In this document: positions 54,072 to 64,000 of the stretch, piece by piece | Layout: every line of letters starts with the position of its first letter | How positions within the stretch are numbered: the first letter of the stretch is position 1 | From: Saccharococcus thermophilus | Lineage (GTDB): Bacteria; Bacillota; Bacilli; Bacillales; Anoxybacillaceae | Assembly: GCF_011761475.1 (NCBI RefSeq) | Contig: NZ_JAASRS010000001.1 | Span: 682,001-746,000 of the forward strand | DNA length: 64,000 nucleotides | Direction of reading: 5' to 3' | Position numbers and translations under genes: made by a program | Notes under the pieces: generated by a model | The model's input: only the letters and a program-made list of their open reading frames with translations | The model's database searches: none | Told to the model about the DNA's origin: nothing

Positions 54072-54923
54072 ATGACGATCCAATGGTTTCCCGGCCATAT
54101 GGCCAAAGCGAAAAGAGAAGTACAGGAAAAGCTAAAGTTAATCGACATCGTGTTTGAATTGCTTGATGCCCGCATCCCGCTATCATCGCGAAATCCAATG
54201 ATTAACGAAATTCTTGGCAACAAGCCGCGCATCGTTTTATTAAACAAAGCGGATATGGCCGATGAGACGGTTACCGAGCAATGGATTGCCTATTTCGAAC
54301 AAGAGCGGCTGCGTGCGCTCGCGATCGATGCGCAAACGGGCACAGGAATCAGGCAAATTGTATCGACAGCGAAGGAAATGCTGAAAGATAAATTTGCGAA
54401 AATGGCGGCAAAAGGAATCAAAAACCCGCGGCCGATGCGCGCGCTCATTGTCGGTATCCCCAATGTCGGAAAGTCGACGCTGATTAATCGTCTTGCCGGC
54501 AGAAATATCGCAAAAACAGGGGATAAGCCGGGAGTGACAAAAGCGCAGCAATGGATTAAAGTCGGCAAGGAAATGGAACTTTTGGATACGCCGGGAATTT
54601 TATGGCCGAAGTTTGAGGAGGAAGAGGTCGGCTTGAAGCTGGCTACGACCGGCGCGATTAAAGATACGATTTTAAACTTGCAAGATGTGGCGGTATACGC
54701 GCTAACCTTCTTGAAGGAACATTACCCAGAGCGATTAAAGGAGCGTTATTCGCTTCCTGATATTCCGGAAGAAATCGTGGCATTGTTCGATGCGATCGGC
54801 AAACGGCGCGGCTGTCTCGTGAGCGGGGGAGCGGTCGATTACGATAAAGTGGCGGAAATTGTGCTCCATGATATCCGCACCGAAAAACTAGGAAGAATTA
54901 GTTTCGAATCCCCAACTGTATAA
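54072..54923 (+). CDS. rbgA: Ribosome biogenesis GTPase RbgA (YlqF)
   Basis: RbgA drives a late step of 50S assembly. The 283-residue product starts [17 protein letters not shown] and has circularly permuted GTPase motifs: NKADM first, then GIPNVGKST (128-136) and DTPGI, and a C-terminal ANTAR-like domain. It precedes rnhB as in B. subtilis. Confidence 0.96.
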   Translation: MTIQWFPGHMAKAKREVQEKLKLIDIVFELLDARIPLSSRNPMINEILGNKPRIVLLNKADMADETVTEQWIAYFEQERLRALAIDAQTGTGIRQIVSTAKEMLKDKFAKMAAKGIKNPRPMRALIVGIPNVGKSTLINRLAGRNIAKTGDKPGVTKAQQWIKVGKEMELLDTPGILWPKFEEEEVGLKLATTGAIKDTILNLQDVAVYALTFLKEHYPERLKERYSLPDIPEEIVALFDAIGKRRGCLVSGGAVDYDKVAEIVLHDIRTEKLGRISFESPTV

Positions 54924-54952
54924 AGCCCGCTTGACCCGGGCTTTATTTTTTT
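54922..54952 (+). terminator. Terminator after rbgA
   Basis: AAAGCCCG (54922-54929) pairs with CGGGCTTT (54937-54944), followed by ATTTTTTT. Confidence 0.88.
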
Positions 54953-54999
54953 GCAGTGATGCCGATATAAATGATAGAAAAGGAGAGAGGACAAGCAGC

Positions 55000-55782
55000 A
55001 TGGAGCAATATACGGTCAAAGAGATCCAGGCATTGTTGCGGCAAATTCATGATGAACATGATCCATTGTTAAAAGAGATTATGCAAGATGAGCGAAAAAG
55101 CGTGCAGCAGCTGGTGGCACGCTGGTGGAAGCGAAAAAAACAGGAAGAACAGGCGAAAAGGCAATGGGAAGCAATGACCCGCTATGAAAAGCAATTGCAT
55201 GAACAAGGAATCGAGTGGATCGCTGGCATTGATGAAGCGGGCAGAGGGCCGCTTGCCGGTCCGGTTGTTGCCGCGGCGGTCATTTTGCCAAAAGATGTCT
55301 ATATTCCCGGCTTAAATGATTCAAAAAAACTGTCGGAAGCAAAGCGGGAACAATTGTTCCATATCATTCAATCATGCGCCATTTCTATCGGCATCGGCGT
55401 TGTCACTGCGGCAGAAATTGATGAAATTAACATTTATGAAGCGACAAAAAAAGCGATGGTCAAGGCGGTGCAACAGCTTTCCCCGCAACCTCACTATTTA
55501 TTAATTGACGCGATGACTCTCCCGATTGCCACGCCGCAGCAAAGCATTATTAAAGGCGATGCCAACAGTGTGTCCATTGCGGCTAGTTCGATTATTGCCA
55601 AAGTGACGCGCGACCACTTTATGAAGCAACTGGCAAAGCGCTACCCGCAATATGGATTTGATAAAAATATGGGATATGGCACGCGTCAACATCTGGAGGC
55701 CATTCGGACGTACGGTGCCATTGAGGAGCACCGCCGTTCCTTTTCGCCGGTGAAAGAGATCATCGCCGCGGCGGATGCATGA
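55000..55782 (+). CDS. rnhB: Ribonuclease HII
   Basis: RNase HII removes RNA and single ribonucleotides from DNA. The 260-residue product has a 70-residue N-terminal extension typical of Bacillus, then [15 protein letters not shown] with catalytic Asp-Glu, LLIDAMTL, and [10 protein letters not shown] chose ATG 55000 after AAAAGGAGAGAGG; the frame is open upstream across the terminator. Confidence 0.96.
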   Translation: MEQYTVKEIQALLRQIHDEHDPLLKEIMQDERKSVQQLVARWWKRKKQEEQAKRQWEAMTRYEKQLHEQGIEWIAGIDEAGRGPLAGPVVAAAVILPKDVYIPGLNDSKKLSEAKREQLFHIIQSCAISIGIGVVTAAEIDEINIYEATKKAMVKAVQQLSPQPHYLLIDAMTLPIATPQQSIIKGDANSVSIAASSIIAKVTRDHFMKQLAKRYPQYGFDKNMGYGTRQHLEAIRTYGAIEEHRRSFSPVKEIIAAADA

Positions 55783-55803
55783 AGCAAGGGGGGACAAAAA
55801 AGT

Positions 55804-57387
55804 ATGATGGAGCGCATCGGCAAAGCTTTTCCGGTTTCTCCCGCCCATGATGCAACCTATCACCGCTTTCGCGACGGACAAGTGATTATTGGAAAAATTG
55901 AGAGCATACAAGGAGAAATAGGACAAGAACAGAAAGCGCTAGTGCGCGTCGGGGAAGAGCTTGTTACCGCGCGCCTGCAAACATCGCTGCAAGTTGGGGA
56001 TTCGTATTTATTTGAAGTAAAAAACGAAAACGGCGCCGTGTATTGGAAACCGATTGACAAACAGTTAGAAGGCCGCCTTCCAGTTTCTTTGCAAGGCGAG
56101 GAAGCGGCGCAATATTTGCTGCAAAAATGGAAATTACCAAAAGATGTATACCCGCTTTTACGTTTTGCGTTGGCGGAAAAAATACCGATTACGAAAGAAG
56201 AACTGTTTTTGATCGCTTCATTAGTAGAAAAGCTTGAACATAAAAAAGAGGGGCTATCTGTTTTCAGATATATGTTGGCCCATCGCCTCCCGATGACAAA
56301 AGATATTTTCTTTTCACTGCTGGCGGTGAAAACGAATCCACCGCTTTTTCAGCAGCTGCAATACGTTGAAAGCCGCCTCGCTTCGCTGCCTGTGCACCAG
56401 CCGGAGCCGGTTGAGGCGTTGCGCCGCTATGTCGGGCAAATTGCAAACACCCCGATTTACGCCTATGAAAGTCTTGTCAAATTGCTGCAATCATTACAGC
56501 AGCCGGAGCAAAAAGCCGCACAGCAATTGTTGAACAGGCTGGGGATGTCCGTACCGAAAATTGCCGCAGACGAGCTAGCCAAACTGCAAGCGGCGATGGA
56601 AAAAAGAGATTTCGCGCAAGTAAAGCAGCAGTTGCAGTTATTATTCGCTTCGTTTGACGAACAAACATTTTTCGAGCGTTTTCAAACCGTTTTTGCCGCC
56701 TATCAGGACGGACTGCTTCCGGATGAGGAACAACGGCTTTTTTCTGCCGCGTTGGCTGACTCGGATATTGCTTTATCGATGTTTCATCTGCTGAAACAAT
56801 CGCTCTTAAAGCTTGGGTTTGGCGATGAAGCGAAGATCCGCCGTGCGTTAAAAACGAGCACTTTAAGCGAGTCGGCGTTAACTTCTCTAAAGTCGCTTCT
56901 TTTACAGGCGTTAGAAAACGTCCATGAGCCGACATTAAAAGAAACGCTAGAGACGCTTCTGTACCACATTAACGGCCAACAGCTCTTATCCCAAGCGGAA
57001 GGACCGATACAGCATCTATTTATGCAATTTCCGTTCCGGTTCGGCACGGAGCAGACAGACGCCGCTATTTACTGGCAAGGGAAAAGACGAAAAGACGGGA
57101 AAATCGATCCTGACTACTGCCATATCGTTTTTTGCCTCTTTCTAGACCAATTAAAAGAAACGGTTGTCGATGTGCGTGTTCAGCAACGGATTGTCCATGT
57201 TACCGTGTTTAATCATACCCCGAGTTTGCTTAAGCTGGCAAATGCCTTGCAGCCGATGTTAAAAGAGCGGCTTGCTTTGCATGGATATCGGCTCTCCGCT
57301 TTAAAAACCGAGACATGGAAACAAGAAAAAAATCCTGTTGATGTTGCGTTTCACAAGCGCTATAGCGAGGTGGATTACCGTATATGA
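55804..57387 (+). CDS. YlqG-like protein with a FliK-like C-terminal domain
   Basis: The 527-residue product is the positional counterpart of B. subtilis ylqG and has no established function. The N-terminus (about 10-95) is a small beta-rich region (ALVRVGEELVTARLQTSLQV); the middle (about 100-400) is helical and Gln/Leu-rich; the C-terminus (about 395-510) has the pattern of the FliK hook-length-control domain, a hydrophobic strand (VVDVRVQQRIVHVTVFNHTP) then a helix (LQPMLKERLALHGYRLSALK). It starts at ATGATG and overlaps ylqH by four bases. The FliK relation is an inference by eye. Confidence 0.6.
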   Translation: MMERIGKAFPVSPAHDATYHRFRDGQVIIGKIESIQGEIGQEQKALVRVGEELVTARLQTSLQVGDSYLFEVKNENGAVYWKPIDKQLEGRLPVSLQGEEAAQYLLQKWKLPKDVYPLLRFALAEKIPITKEELFLIASLVEKLEHKKEGLSVFRYMLAHRLPMTKDIFFSLLAVKTNPPLFQQLQYVESRLASLPVHQPEPVEALRRYVGQIANTPIYAYESLVKLLQSLQQPEQKAAQQLLNRLGMSVPKIAADELAKLQAAMEKRDFAQVKQQLQLLFASFDEQTFFERFQTVFAAYQDGLLPDEEQRLFSAALADSDIALSMFHLLKQSLLKLGFGDEAKIRRALKTSTLSESALTSLKSLLLQALENVHEPTLKETLETLLYHINGQQLLSQAEGPIQHLFMQFPFRFGTEQTDAAIYWQGKRRKDGKIDPDYCHIVFCLFLDQLKETVVDVRVQQRIVHVTVFNHTPSLLKLANALQPMLKERLALHGYRLSALKTETWKQEKNPVDVAFHKRYSEVDYRI

Positions 57388-57656
57388 AAAACGAAAAAAA
57401 GCAGGCGGTAGCTCTTTCCTATGACGCAACCTTGCATGAGGCCCCGGTGGTAGTGGCGAAAGGAAGAGGATACGTCGCGGAAGCAATCATTGCCACGGCC
57501 AAACACCACGGCATTCCGATCCAGGAAGATCCGTCCCTCGTCCAATTATTAAGCGAATTGGAAGTAAATGAAATGATTCCTGAAGATTTATATGCCCTTG
57601 TTGCCGAATTGTTTGCTTTTATTTATCGTTTAGACCGGCAGGCAAAAATGGAATGA
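57384..57656 (+). CDS. FlhB C-terminal domain-like protein (YlqH)
   Basis: The 90-residue product matches the cytoplasmic domain of FlhB, the export-switch protein of flagellar type III secretion: AVALSYD, EAPVVVAKGRGYVAEAIIAT, HHGIPIQEDPSLVQLL and IPEDLYALVAELFAFIYRLD. The membrane part and the self-cleaving NPTH loop are absent; the match starts right after where NPTH would be. Translation is coupled to the FliK-like gene upstream (ATGA). Such stand-alone FlhB-like proteins are known in Bacillus (ylqH) but their role is unclear. Confidence 0.85.
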   Translation: MKNEKKQAVALSYDATLHEAPVVVAKGRGYVAEAIIATAKHHGIPIQEDPSLVQLLSELEVNEMIPEDLYALVAELFAFIYRLDRQAKME

Positions 57657-57723
57657 ACCTGTTTCCAGCAAGGGAATAGGAGATTTTGCTAGTTTAAAAT
57701 TTTTCAATTTTGTGTCGAAAAGG

Positions 57724-57751
57724 TGGACAATATAGAAAGGGTCATTATAAA
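57724..57751 (+). promoter_or_regulatory. Probable promoter of sucCD
   Basis: TGGACA (57724-57729), 16 bases, TATAAA (57746-57751), 47 bases before the sucC start. Confidence 0.6.
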
Positions 57752-57768
57752 ATGAAAGCGCTAGAATT
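57751..57768 (+). promoter_or_regulatory. Candidate cre (CcpA) site at sucC
   Basis: AATGAAAGCGCTAGAATT matches the consensus WWTGNAARCGNWWWCAWW with two mismatches, and overlaps the expected transcription start, a position that would repress. A purely sequence-based guess. Confidence 0.4.
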
Positions 57769-57797
57769 TTTTTAGTTTATACATAGGAGGTTGGCGC

Positions 57798-58958
57798 ATG
57801 AATATTCATGAATATCAAGCAAAAGAAATCCTCAGAAGCTACGGCGTTAGCGTGCCAAACGGCCGCGTAGCATTCACGGTTGAGGAAGCGGTAGAAGCGG
57901 CAAAAGAATTAGGGACTCCTGTCTGCGTCGTTAAAGCGCAAATTCATGCCGGCGGACGCGGAAAAGCCGGAGGGGTAAAAGTAGCGAAAAGCTTGGATGA
58001 AGTTCGTACATATGCGAGCGAACTGTTAGGAAAAGTGCTTGTCACCCATCAAACAGGTCCGGAAGGAAAAGAAGTAAAGCGCTTGCTTATTGAAGAAGGC
58101 TGCGATATTAAAAAAGAATATTACATCGGCTTAGTCGTCGACCGCGCGACTTCCCGCGTTGTCTTAATGGGTTCGGAAGAGGGCGGAACCGAAATCGAAG
58201 AAGTAGCGGCGAAAACACCGGAGAAAATTTTTAAAGAATATATTGACCCAGCAGTGGGATTGCAAGCGTTTCAAGCGCGCCGTTTAGCGTTCAACATCAA
58301 TATTCCAAAAGAGCTTGTCAACCAGGCGGTAAAATTTATGATGGGGCTTTACCAAGTGTTTGTTGACAAAGACTGCTCGATCGCCGAAATCAACCCGCTT
58401 GTTGTCACCGGCGACGGCAAAGTAATGGCGCTGGATGCCAAACTGAACTTTGATTCGAACGCACTGTACCGCCATAAAGACATTTTAGAATACCGCGACT
58501 TAGATGAAGAAGATCCGAAAGAAGTCGAAGCGTCGAAATACGATTTGAACTATATCGCGCTTGACGGCAATATCGGCTGCATGGTCAATGGCGCTGGTTT
58601 GGCGATGGCGACGATGGACATTATCAAATATTACGGCGGCGAGCCAGCAAACTTTTTGGATGTCGGCGGCGGCGCGACCGCGGAAAAAGTAACGGAAGCG
58701 TTTAAAATCATTCTTTCTGACCCGAACGTCAAAGGCATTTTTGTCAATATTTTCGGCGGCATTATGAAATGCGACGTGATCGCTAGCGGCATTGTTGAAG
58801 CAACGAAACAAGTCGGTCTCAATCTTCCGCTTGTCGTCCGTCTCGAAGGAACGAACGTCGAGCTAGGGAAAAAGATTTTGCGAGAATCGGGTCTAAACAT
58901 TACCGCTGCTGACTCGATGGCAGACGGCGCACAAAAAATAGTCGAGCTAGTACGTTAA
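57798..58958 (+). CDS. sucC: Succinyl-CoA ligase (ADP-forming), beta subunit
   Basis: With SucD it turns succinyl-CoA into succinate, making ATP in the TCA cycle. The 386-residue product has the ATP-grasp domain ([38 protein letters not shown]) and a C-terminal CoA-ligase domain with [19 protein letters not shown] lies ahead of ATG 57798. Confidence 0.97.
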   Translation: MNIHEYQAKEILRSYGVSVPNGRVAFTVEEAVEAAKELGTPVCVVKAQIHAGGRGKAGGVKVAKSLDEVRTYASELLGKVLVTHQTGPEGKEVKRLLIEEGCDIKKEYYIGLVVDRATSRVVLMGSEEGGTEIEEVAAKTPEKIFKEYIDPAVGLQAFQARRLAFNINIPKELVNQAVKFMMGLYQVFVDKDCSIAEINPLVVTGDGKVMALDAKLNFDSNALYRHKDILEYRDLDEEDPKEVEASKYDLNYIALDGNIGCMVNGAGLAMATMDIIKYYGGEPANFLDVGGGATAEKVTEAFKIILSDPNVKGIFVNIFGGIMKCDVIASGIVEATKQVGLNLPLVVRLEGTNVELGKKILRESGLNITAADSMADGAQKIVELVR

Positions 58959-58975
58959 GAAAGTGAGGGAGAAAT

Positions 58976-59878
<903 letters not shown>

Positions 59879-59888
59879 TAACCATTCA

Positions 59889-59924
59889 TCGTCCCGCATT
59901 GTTTTTCATGCGGGACGATATTTT
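59889..59924 (+). terminator. Terminator after sucCD
   Basis: TCGTCCCGCAT (59889-59899) pairs exactly with ATGCGGGACGA (59908-59918), followed by TATTTTA. Confidence 0.85.
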
Positions 59925-59953
59925 ATATAAAACTTGGTAGAAAGGAGAATAAG

Positions 59954-60838
59954 ATGTACGATTCTGTTCGCGAACGGCTGATTCATTTGCATCATTGCCG
60001 CGGAGCGGGATGGAAAACGATACGCCGTTTATTTGACATGGATCCAACTTTTCTCTCCATCTTCGCCCTATCTCCAGATGTTTTGCAAACATCCCTGCCT
60101 TTATCCCCGCAACAGCGCACTCTCTTTTTCCAAGATTTACATTCCCCTCGGATTGAAAGTATGATAAAAACATATAGGGACAAAAATATTCGCGTCATCA
60201 CTATTTTTGACTTGGACTATCCTCCTTTGTTAAAACATATATACGAGCCGCCATGGGTGCTATATGCAAAAGGAAATACGAAGCTTTTGTCTAATTTAAA
60301 AATGATTAGCATTGTTGGCACAAGGCGGCCGACAAAAGAGGGGGCTGAATCGCTGCGGCAATTAATTCCGCCGCTGGCGGCCGATGGCTGGGTCATCGTC
60401 AGCGGCCTTGCCATTGGAATCGATACAATGGCCCATGAAATGGCGATCGAAAGCGGCGGAAAGACGATCGCTGTGATTGGCGGAGGGTTTGACCATATAT
60501 ATCCGCGGCAAAATCAAAAACTAGCAGCCCGATTAATGGAAGAACATCTCGTTTTAGCAGAGCACCCTCCGCATGTCCAGCCGCAAAAATGGCATTTTCC
60601 GCTGCGCAATCGAATTATTAGCGGACTATCGCTTGGAACGGTCATTGTCCAGGCAAAAGAGAGAAGCGGCTCGCTAATCACCGCTCTCTTTGCGCTGGAG
60701 CAAGGGAGAGAAGTGTTTGCCGTTCCCGGTCCGATTTTTTTAGAGCAATCGAAAGGACCGAACATGCTCATCCAGCAAGGGGCAAAATTAGTTCATTGCG
60801 CAGCCGATATATCGGAGGAATTTCCTTATCTTTTATGA
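59954..60838 (+). CDS. dprA: DNA processing protein DprA (Smf)
   Basis: DprA loads RecA on incoming single-stranded DNA during transformation. The 294-residue product has an N-terminal SAM-like region (1-75) and the Rossmann-like DprA domain with SIVGTRRPTKEG, VSGLAIGIDTMAHE, GGGFDHIYPRQN and HFPLRNRIISGLS. The C-terminal winged-helix seen in some species is absent. Position before topA is as in B. subtilis. Confidence 0.96.
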   Translation: MYDSVRERLIHLHHCRGAGWKTIRRLFDMDPTFLSIFALSPDVLQTSLPLSPQQRTLFFQDLHSPRIESMIKTYRDKNIRVITIFDLDYPPLLKHIYEPPWVLYAKGNTKLLSNLKMISIVGTRRPTKEGAESLRQLIPPLAADGWVIVSGLAIGIDTMAHEMAIESGGKTIAVIGGGFDHIYPRQNQKLAARLMEEHLVLAEHPPHVQPQKWHFPLRNRIISGLSLGTVIVQAKERSGSLITALFALEQGREVFAVPGPIFLEQSKGPNMLIQQGAKLVHCAADISEEFPYLL

Positions 60839-60871
60839 CAGGGCGTATGCATTTTTTTTTTCATATCTTGT

Positions 60872-60900
60872 TTGACAAATATCATAAGAATCATTAATAA
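60872..60900 (+). promoter_or_regulatory. Promoter of topA
   Basis: TTGACA (60872-60877), 17 bases, TAATAA (60895-60900). The T10 run at 60852-60861 just upstream may mark the end of the dprA transcript, but no stem is clear. Confidence 0.7.
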
Positions 60901-60940
60901 TAATGAAGATTTAAATTTACCTCTTAGGGGAGGAAGTTGG

Positions 60941-63016
60941 ATGTCAGATTACCTTGTCATCGTGGAATCGCCAGCGAAAGCGAAGACGATTGAACGGTAT
61001 TTAGGAAAAAAATATAAAGTAAAAGCTTCCATGGGACATGTTCGGGATTTGCCAAAAAGCCAAATGGGCGTTGATATAAATAACGGCTATGAACCAAAAT
61101 ACATTACGATTCGCGGAAAAGGCCAGATTATTAAAGAGTTAAAAACAGCGGCAAAAAAAGCGAAAAAAGTGTTTCTCGCCGCAGACCCGGATCGCGAAGG
61201 GGAAGCGATCGCCTGGCATTTAGCGAACATGCTGGATCTTGACATACATTCCGATTGCCGGGTTGTTTTTCATGAAATTACTAAGGATGCAATTAAAGAA
61301 TCGTTTCAGCATCCGCGCTCGATCAATATGAATCTTGTCGATGCGCAGCAAGCTCGGCGCGTCTTGGATCGGCTTGTCGGTTATAACATCAGCCCGCTGC
61401 TTTGGAAAAAAGTAAAGAAAGGATTAAGCGCGGGACGCGTCCAGTCTGTCGCACTGCGCCTCATTATCGATCGCGAAAAAGAAATTAGACAGTTTCAGCC
61501 GGAAGAATATTGGAAGATTCAAGCGGAGTTTATGAAAGGAAACGAAACATTTACTGCCTCTTTTTACGGCGTCGACGGGGAAAAGATGGATTTGAAAAAG
61601 GAAGCGGACGTTTCTTCTGTGCTGCAGCGAATAAACGGCAATCATTTCATCGTCAAGACGGTAACGAAAAAGGAGAGAAAGCGAAATCCTGTGCCGCCGT
61701 TTACTACCTCTTCTTTGCAGCAGGAAGCAGCGCGCAAATTGAATTTTCGCACCAAGAAAACGATGATGATCGCTCAGCAGCTGTATGAGGGAATTGATCT
61801 TGGCAGCGAGGGAACGGTCGGGTTAATTACGTATATGCGCACGGACTCGACAAGAATTTCCGAAAGCGCCCAACAAGAAGCAATCACTTTTATTGAATCG
61901 GTATTTGGCAAGGAATTTGTCACGCAAGAAAAACGAAAAGAGAAGAAAAGCGCTAACGCGCAAGATGCCCACGAAGCGATTCGCCCGACATCTGCGTTTC
62001 GCGACCCGGAAAAGGTAAAGCCATATTTAAGCCGCGATCAGTACCGGTTATACAAGCTGATTTGGGAACGTTTTATCGCCAGCCAAATGGCCGCTGCCGT
62101 ATTGGATACGATGAGCGTTGAACTCGAAAATGAGGGGGTCGTCTTTCGCGCTAGCGGTTCCAAAGTTAAATTTCCGGGATTTATGAAAGTGTACGTAGAA
62201 GGAACGGACGATCAGACGGAAGAGCAAGACCGGTTTCTTCCCGATTTACAGGAAGGAGAGACGGTGATCAGCCAAAATATTGAACCGAAGCAGCATTTTA
62301 CCCAGCCGCCTCCTCGATATACGGAAGCGCGGCTTGTCAAGACGCTAGAGGAACTTGGCATCGGCAGGCCGTCGACGTATGCGCCGACGCTCGATACGAT
62401 TCAAAAGCGAAACTACGTCGTGTTAGAAAATAAGCGTTTCGTCCCGACTGAACTCGGAGAAATCGTGTTGGAGCTTATTTTAGAATTTTTCCCGGAAATT
62501 ATTGATGTCGAGTTTACGGCAAAAATGGAGAAAAATTTGGACGAAATTGAAGAAGGCAAAGTAGAATGGGTCAAAGTGGTCGACGATTTTTACCGCGAAT
62601 TTGAAAAACGGCTGCGAATCGCCGAAAAAGAAATGAAAGAAGTCGAGATTAAAGACGAACCGGCGGGAATCGACTGCGAAGTATGCGGAAGCCCAATGGT
62701 ATACAAAATGGGTCGTTTCGGCAAATTTGTTGCTTGCTCGAATTTTCCGGAATGTCGCAATACAAAGCCGATTGTCAAGGAGATTGGCGTCAAATGCCCG
62801 AAATGCCATGAAGGCAATATTGTCGAGCGCAGCAGCAAGAAAAAGCGGATTTTTTACGGTTGTGACCGTTTTCCGCAATGTGACTTCGTCTCATGGGATA
62901 AGCCGCTCGTTCGTCCTTGCCCGAAGTGTGGAGAACTACTGGTAGAAAAGAAACTGAAAAAAGGCGTGCAAGTGCAATGCGCGGCATGTGACTATGTGGA
63001 AGAGCCGCAATCTTAA
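60941..63016 (+). CDS. topA: DNA topoisomerase I
   Basis: TopA relaxes negative supercoils. The 691-residue type IA enzyme has a Toprim domain ([34 protein letters not shown]), the active-site Tyr298 in [11 protein letters not shown], and three C-terminal four-Cys zinc ribbons (about 570-690, beginning [16 protein letters not shown] and CPKCGELL). I chose ATG 60941 after GGGGAGGAAG; the open frame upstream covers the promoter. Confidence 0.97.
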   Translation: MSDYLVIVESPAKAKTIERYLGKKYKVKASMGHVRDLPKSQMGVDINNGYEPKYITIRGKGQIIKELKTAAKKAKKVFLAADPDREGEAIAWHLANMLDLDIHSDCRVVFHEITKDAIKESFQHPRSINMNLVDAQQARRVLDRLVGYNISPLLWKKVKKGLSAGRVQSVALRLIIDREKEIRQFQPEEYWKIQAEFMKGNETFTASFYGVDGEKMDLKKEADVSSVLQRINGNHFIVKTVTKKERKRNPVPPFTTSSLQQEAARKLNFRTKKTMMIAQQLYEGIDLGSEGTVGLITYMRTDSTRISESAQQEAITFIESVFGKEFVTQEKRKEKKSANAQDAHEAIRPTSAFRDPEKVKPYLSRDQYRLYKLIWERFIASQMAAAVLDTMSVELENEGVVFRASGSKVKFPGFMKVYVEGTDDQTEEQDRFLPDLQEGETVISQNIEPKQHFTQPPPRYTEARLVKTLEELGIGRPSTYAPTLDTIQKRNYVVLENKRFVPTELGEIVLELILEFFPEIIDVEFTAKMEKNLDEIEEGKVEWVKVVDDFYREFEKRLRIAEKEMKEVEIKDEPAGIDCEVCGSPMVYKMGRFGKFVACSNFPECRNTKPIVKEIGVKCPKCHEGNIVERSSKKKRIFYGCDRFPQCDFVSWDKPLVRPCPKCGELLVEKKLKKGVQVQCAACDYVEEPQS

Positions 63017-63038
63017 GTGAATAAAGGAGGAATACAAC

Positions 63039-64000
63039 GTGAGCGAAAAAACAGTCAATGTAATAGGGGCAGGGCTAGCCGGCAGTGAGGCGGCATGGCA
63101 GCTTGCCAACCGGGGTATCCATGTCCGTCTTTATGAAATGCGACCGGTAAAACAAACGCCTGCCCATCATACGGATAAATTTGCTGAATTGGTTTGCAGC
63201 AACTCGTTGCGTGCGAATTCGTTGACGAACGCAGTCGGCGTATTGAAGGAGGAAATGCGCCGGCTGAACTCCGTCATTATTCAAGCGGCGGATGCCTGCG
63301 CCGTCCCGGCGGGAGGAGCTCTGGCCGTCGATCGCCATGAGTTTGCCGAGCGCGTTACGAATCTTGTGCAAGGCCATCCAAACGTAACGGTAGTTCGCGA
63401 AGAAGTCACAGACATTCCTGATGGTCCAACGATTATTGCCACCGGACCATTAACGTCGCAAGCTTTGTCGGAGCGGCTTAAAGAGCTGACAGGAGAAGAA
63501 TATTTGTACTTTTACGATGCTGCTGCTCCGATTATTGAAAAAGATAGCATCAATATGGAAAAAGTGTATGTGAAATCGCGCTATGATAAAGGGGAAGCCG
63601 CTTATATCAACTGCCCGATGACAGAAGAAGAGTTTGATCGTTTCTATGAAGCGCTTATTTCTGCGGAAACAGTGCCGTTAAAAGAATTTGAAAAGGAAAT
63701 TTATTTTGAAGGATGCATGCCGATTGAAGTGATGGCGCGCCGCGGAAAACAGACGCTCTTATTTGGACCGATGAAACCGGTCGGCTTGGAAGATCCTCGT
63801 ACAGGAAAACGGCCGTACGCGGTGGTCCAGCTTCGCCAAGACAACGCGGCAGGTACGTTGTATAATATCGTTGGCTTCCAAACTCACTTAAAATGGGGAC
63901 CGCAAAAAGAAGTGATTCGCTTGATTCCGGGGCTCGAAAATGCGGAAATTGTCCGCTACGGTGTGATGCACCGCAATACGTTTATCAATTCCCCAAAATT
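63039..64000 (+). CDS. trmFO: Methylenetetrahydrofolate-tRNA-(uracil-5-)-methyltransferase TrmFO, truncated by the window end
   Basis: TrmFO makes m5U54 in tRNA using methylene-tetrahydrofolate and FAD. The visible 320 codons start [20 protein letters not shown], the FAD-binding motif, and include [14 protein letters not shown] and [20 protein letters not shown]. The start is GTG 63039, eight bases after AAAGGAGG. Family proteins are about 435 residues, so roughly a quarter lies beyond the window. It follows topA as in B. subtilis. Confidence 0.96.
   Translation, partial: MSEKTVNVIGAGLAGSEAAWQLANRGIHVRLYEMRPVKQTPAHHTDKFAELVCSNSLRANSLTNAVGVLKEEMRRLNSVIIQAADACAVPAGGALAVDRHEFAERVTNLVQGHPNVTVVREEVTDIPDGPTIIATGPLTSQALSERLKELTGEEYLYFYDAAAPIIEKDSINMEKVYVKSRYDKGEAAYINCPMTEEEFDRFYEALISAETVPLKEFEKEIYFEGCMPIEVMARRGKQTLLFGPMKPVGLEDPRTGKRPYAVVQLRQDNAAGTLYNIVGFQTHLKWGPQKEVIRLIPGLENAEIVRYGVMHRNTFINSPK

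Noticed and set aside
53609-54247. A 212-codon minus-strand frame across lepB and rbgA
   Set aside because: It lies fully antisense to two conserved genes and resembles no known protein.
60841-60871. Terminator after dprA at the T10 run
   Set aside because: No stem could be drawn before the T run.

Overview
The window is a chromosomal segment of a thermophilic, spore-forming member of the Firmicutes, most like Geobacillus/Parageobacillus. This rests on the gene order, which follows the Bacillus subtilis pyr-to-topA region almost gene for gene, on spoVM, on Bacillus-type PyrR attenuators and strong GGAGG ribosome binding sites, and on protein sequences close to B. subtilis orthologues. The genus is an inference.

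Layout. 1-11958: the end of an RluD-type pseudouridine synthase, then the de novo pyrimidine operon pyrR-pyrP-pyrB-pyrC-pyrAA-pyrAB-pyrK-pyrD-pyrF-pyrE, with a promoter at 129-157 and three PyrR-responsive attenuators. 11959-13987: a small accessory island of gene debris (Uma2-like remnant, PemK/MazF-like toxin, C-terminal ORF fragment) with an intact 1001-bp IS982-family element inserted exactly at the toxin stop codon. 13988-15703 (minus): rqcH. 15810-33132: calcium P-type ATPase, then yicC-remA-gmk-rpoZ, coaBC-priA-def-fmt-rsmB-rlmN-prpC-prkC-rsgA-rpe-thiN (DNA replication restart, start of translation, rRNA modification, ribosome GTPase, Ser/Thr kinase and phosphatase). 33216-33524: the tiny sporulation gene spoVM and, convergent to it, rpmB. 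33764-39509: yloU, fakA-like yloV, sdaAB-sdaAA, recG. 39561-43198: the FapR-controlled lipid operon fapR-plsX-fabD-fabG-acpP. 43332-50590: rnc, smc, ftsY, ylxM, ffh (RNA processing, chromosome condensation, signal recognition particle). 50685-57656: rpsP-khpA, ylqD-rimM-trmD, rplS, signal peptidase I, rbgA, rnhB, ylqG, ylqH. 57798-64000: sucCD, dprA, topA and the first 320 codons of trmFO, which runs off the end.

Nearly everything outside the 2-kb island is conserved housekeeping. The most informative regulatory DNA is the three pyr attenuators, the FapR operator over the fapR transcription start, a structured leader in front of rplS, and a candidate catabolite-repression site at sucC. No rRNA, tRNA or CRISPR array was seen. 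The points most worth a second look are the toxin/IS junction and the transposase start hairpin in the island, and the ylqG-ylqH pair, which looks like isolated relatives of flagellar export parts (FliK-like and FlhB C-domain-like).
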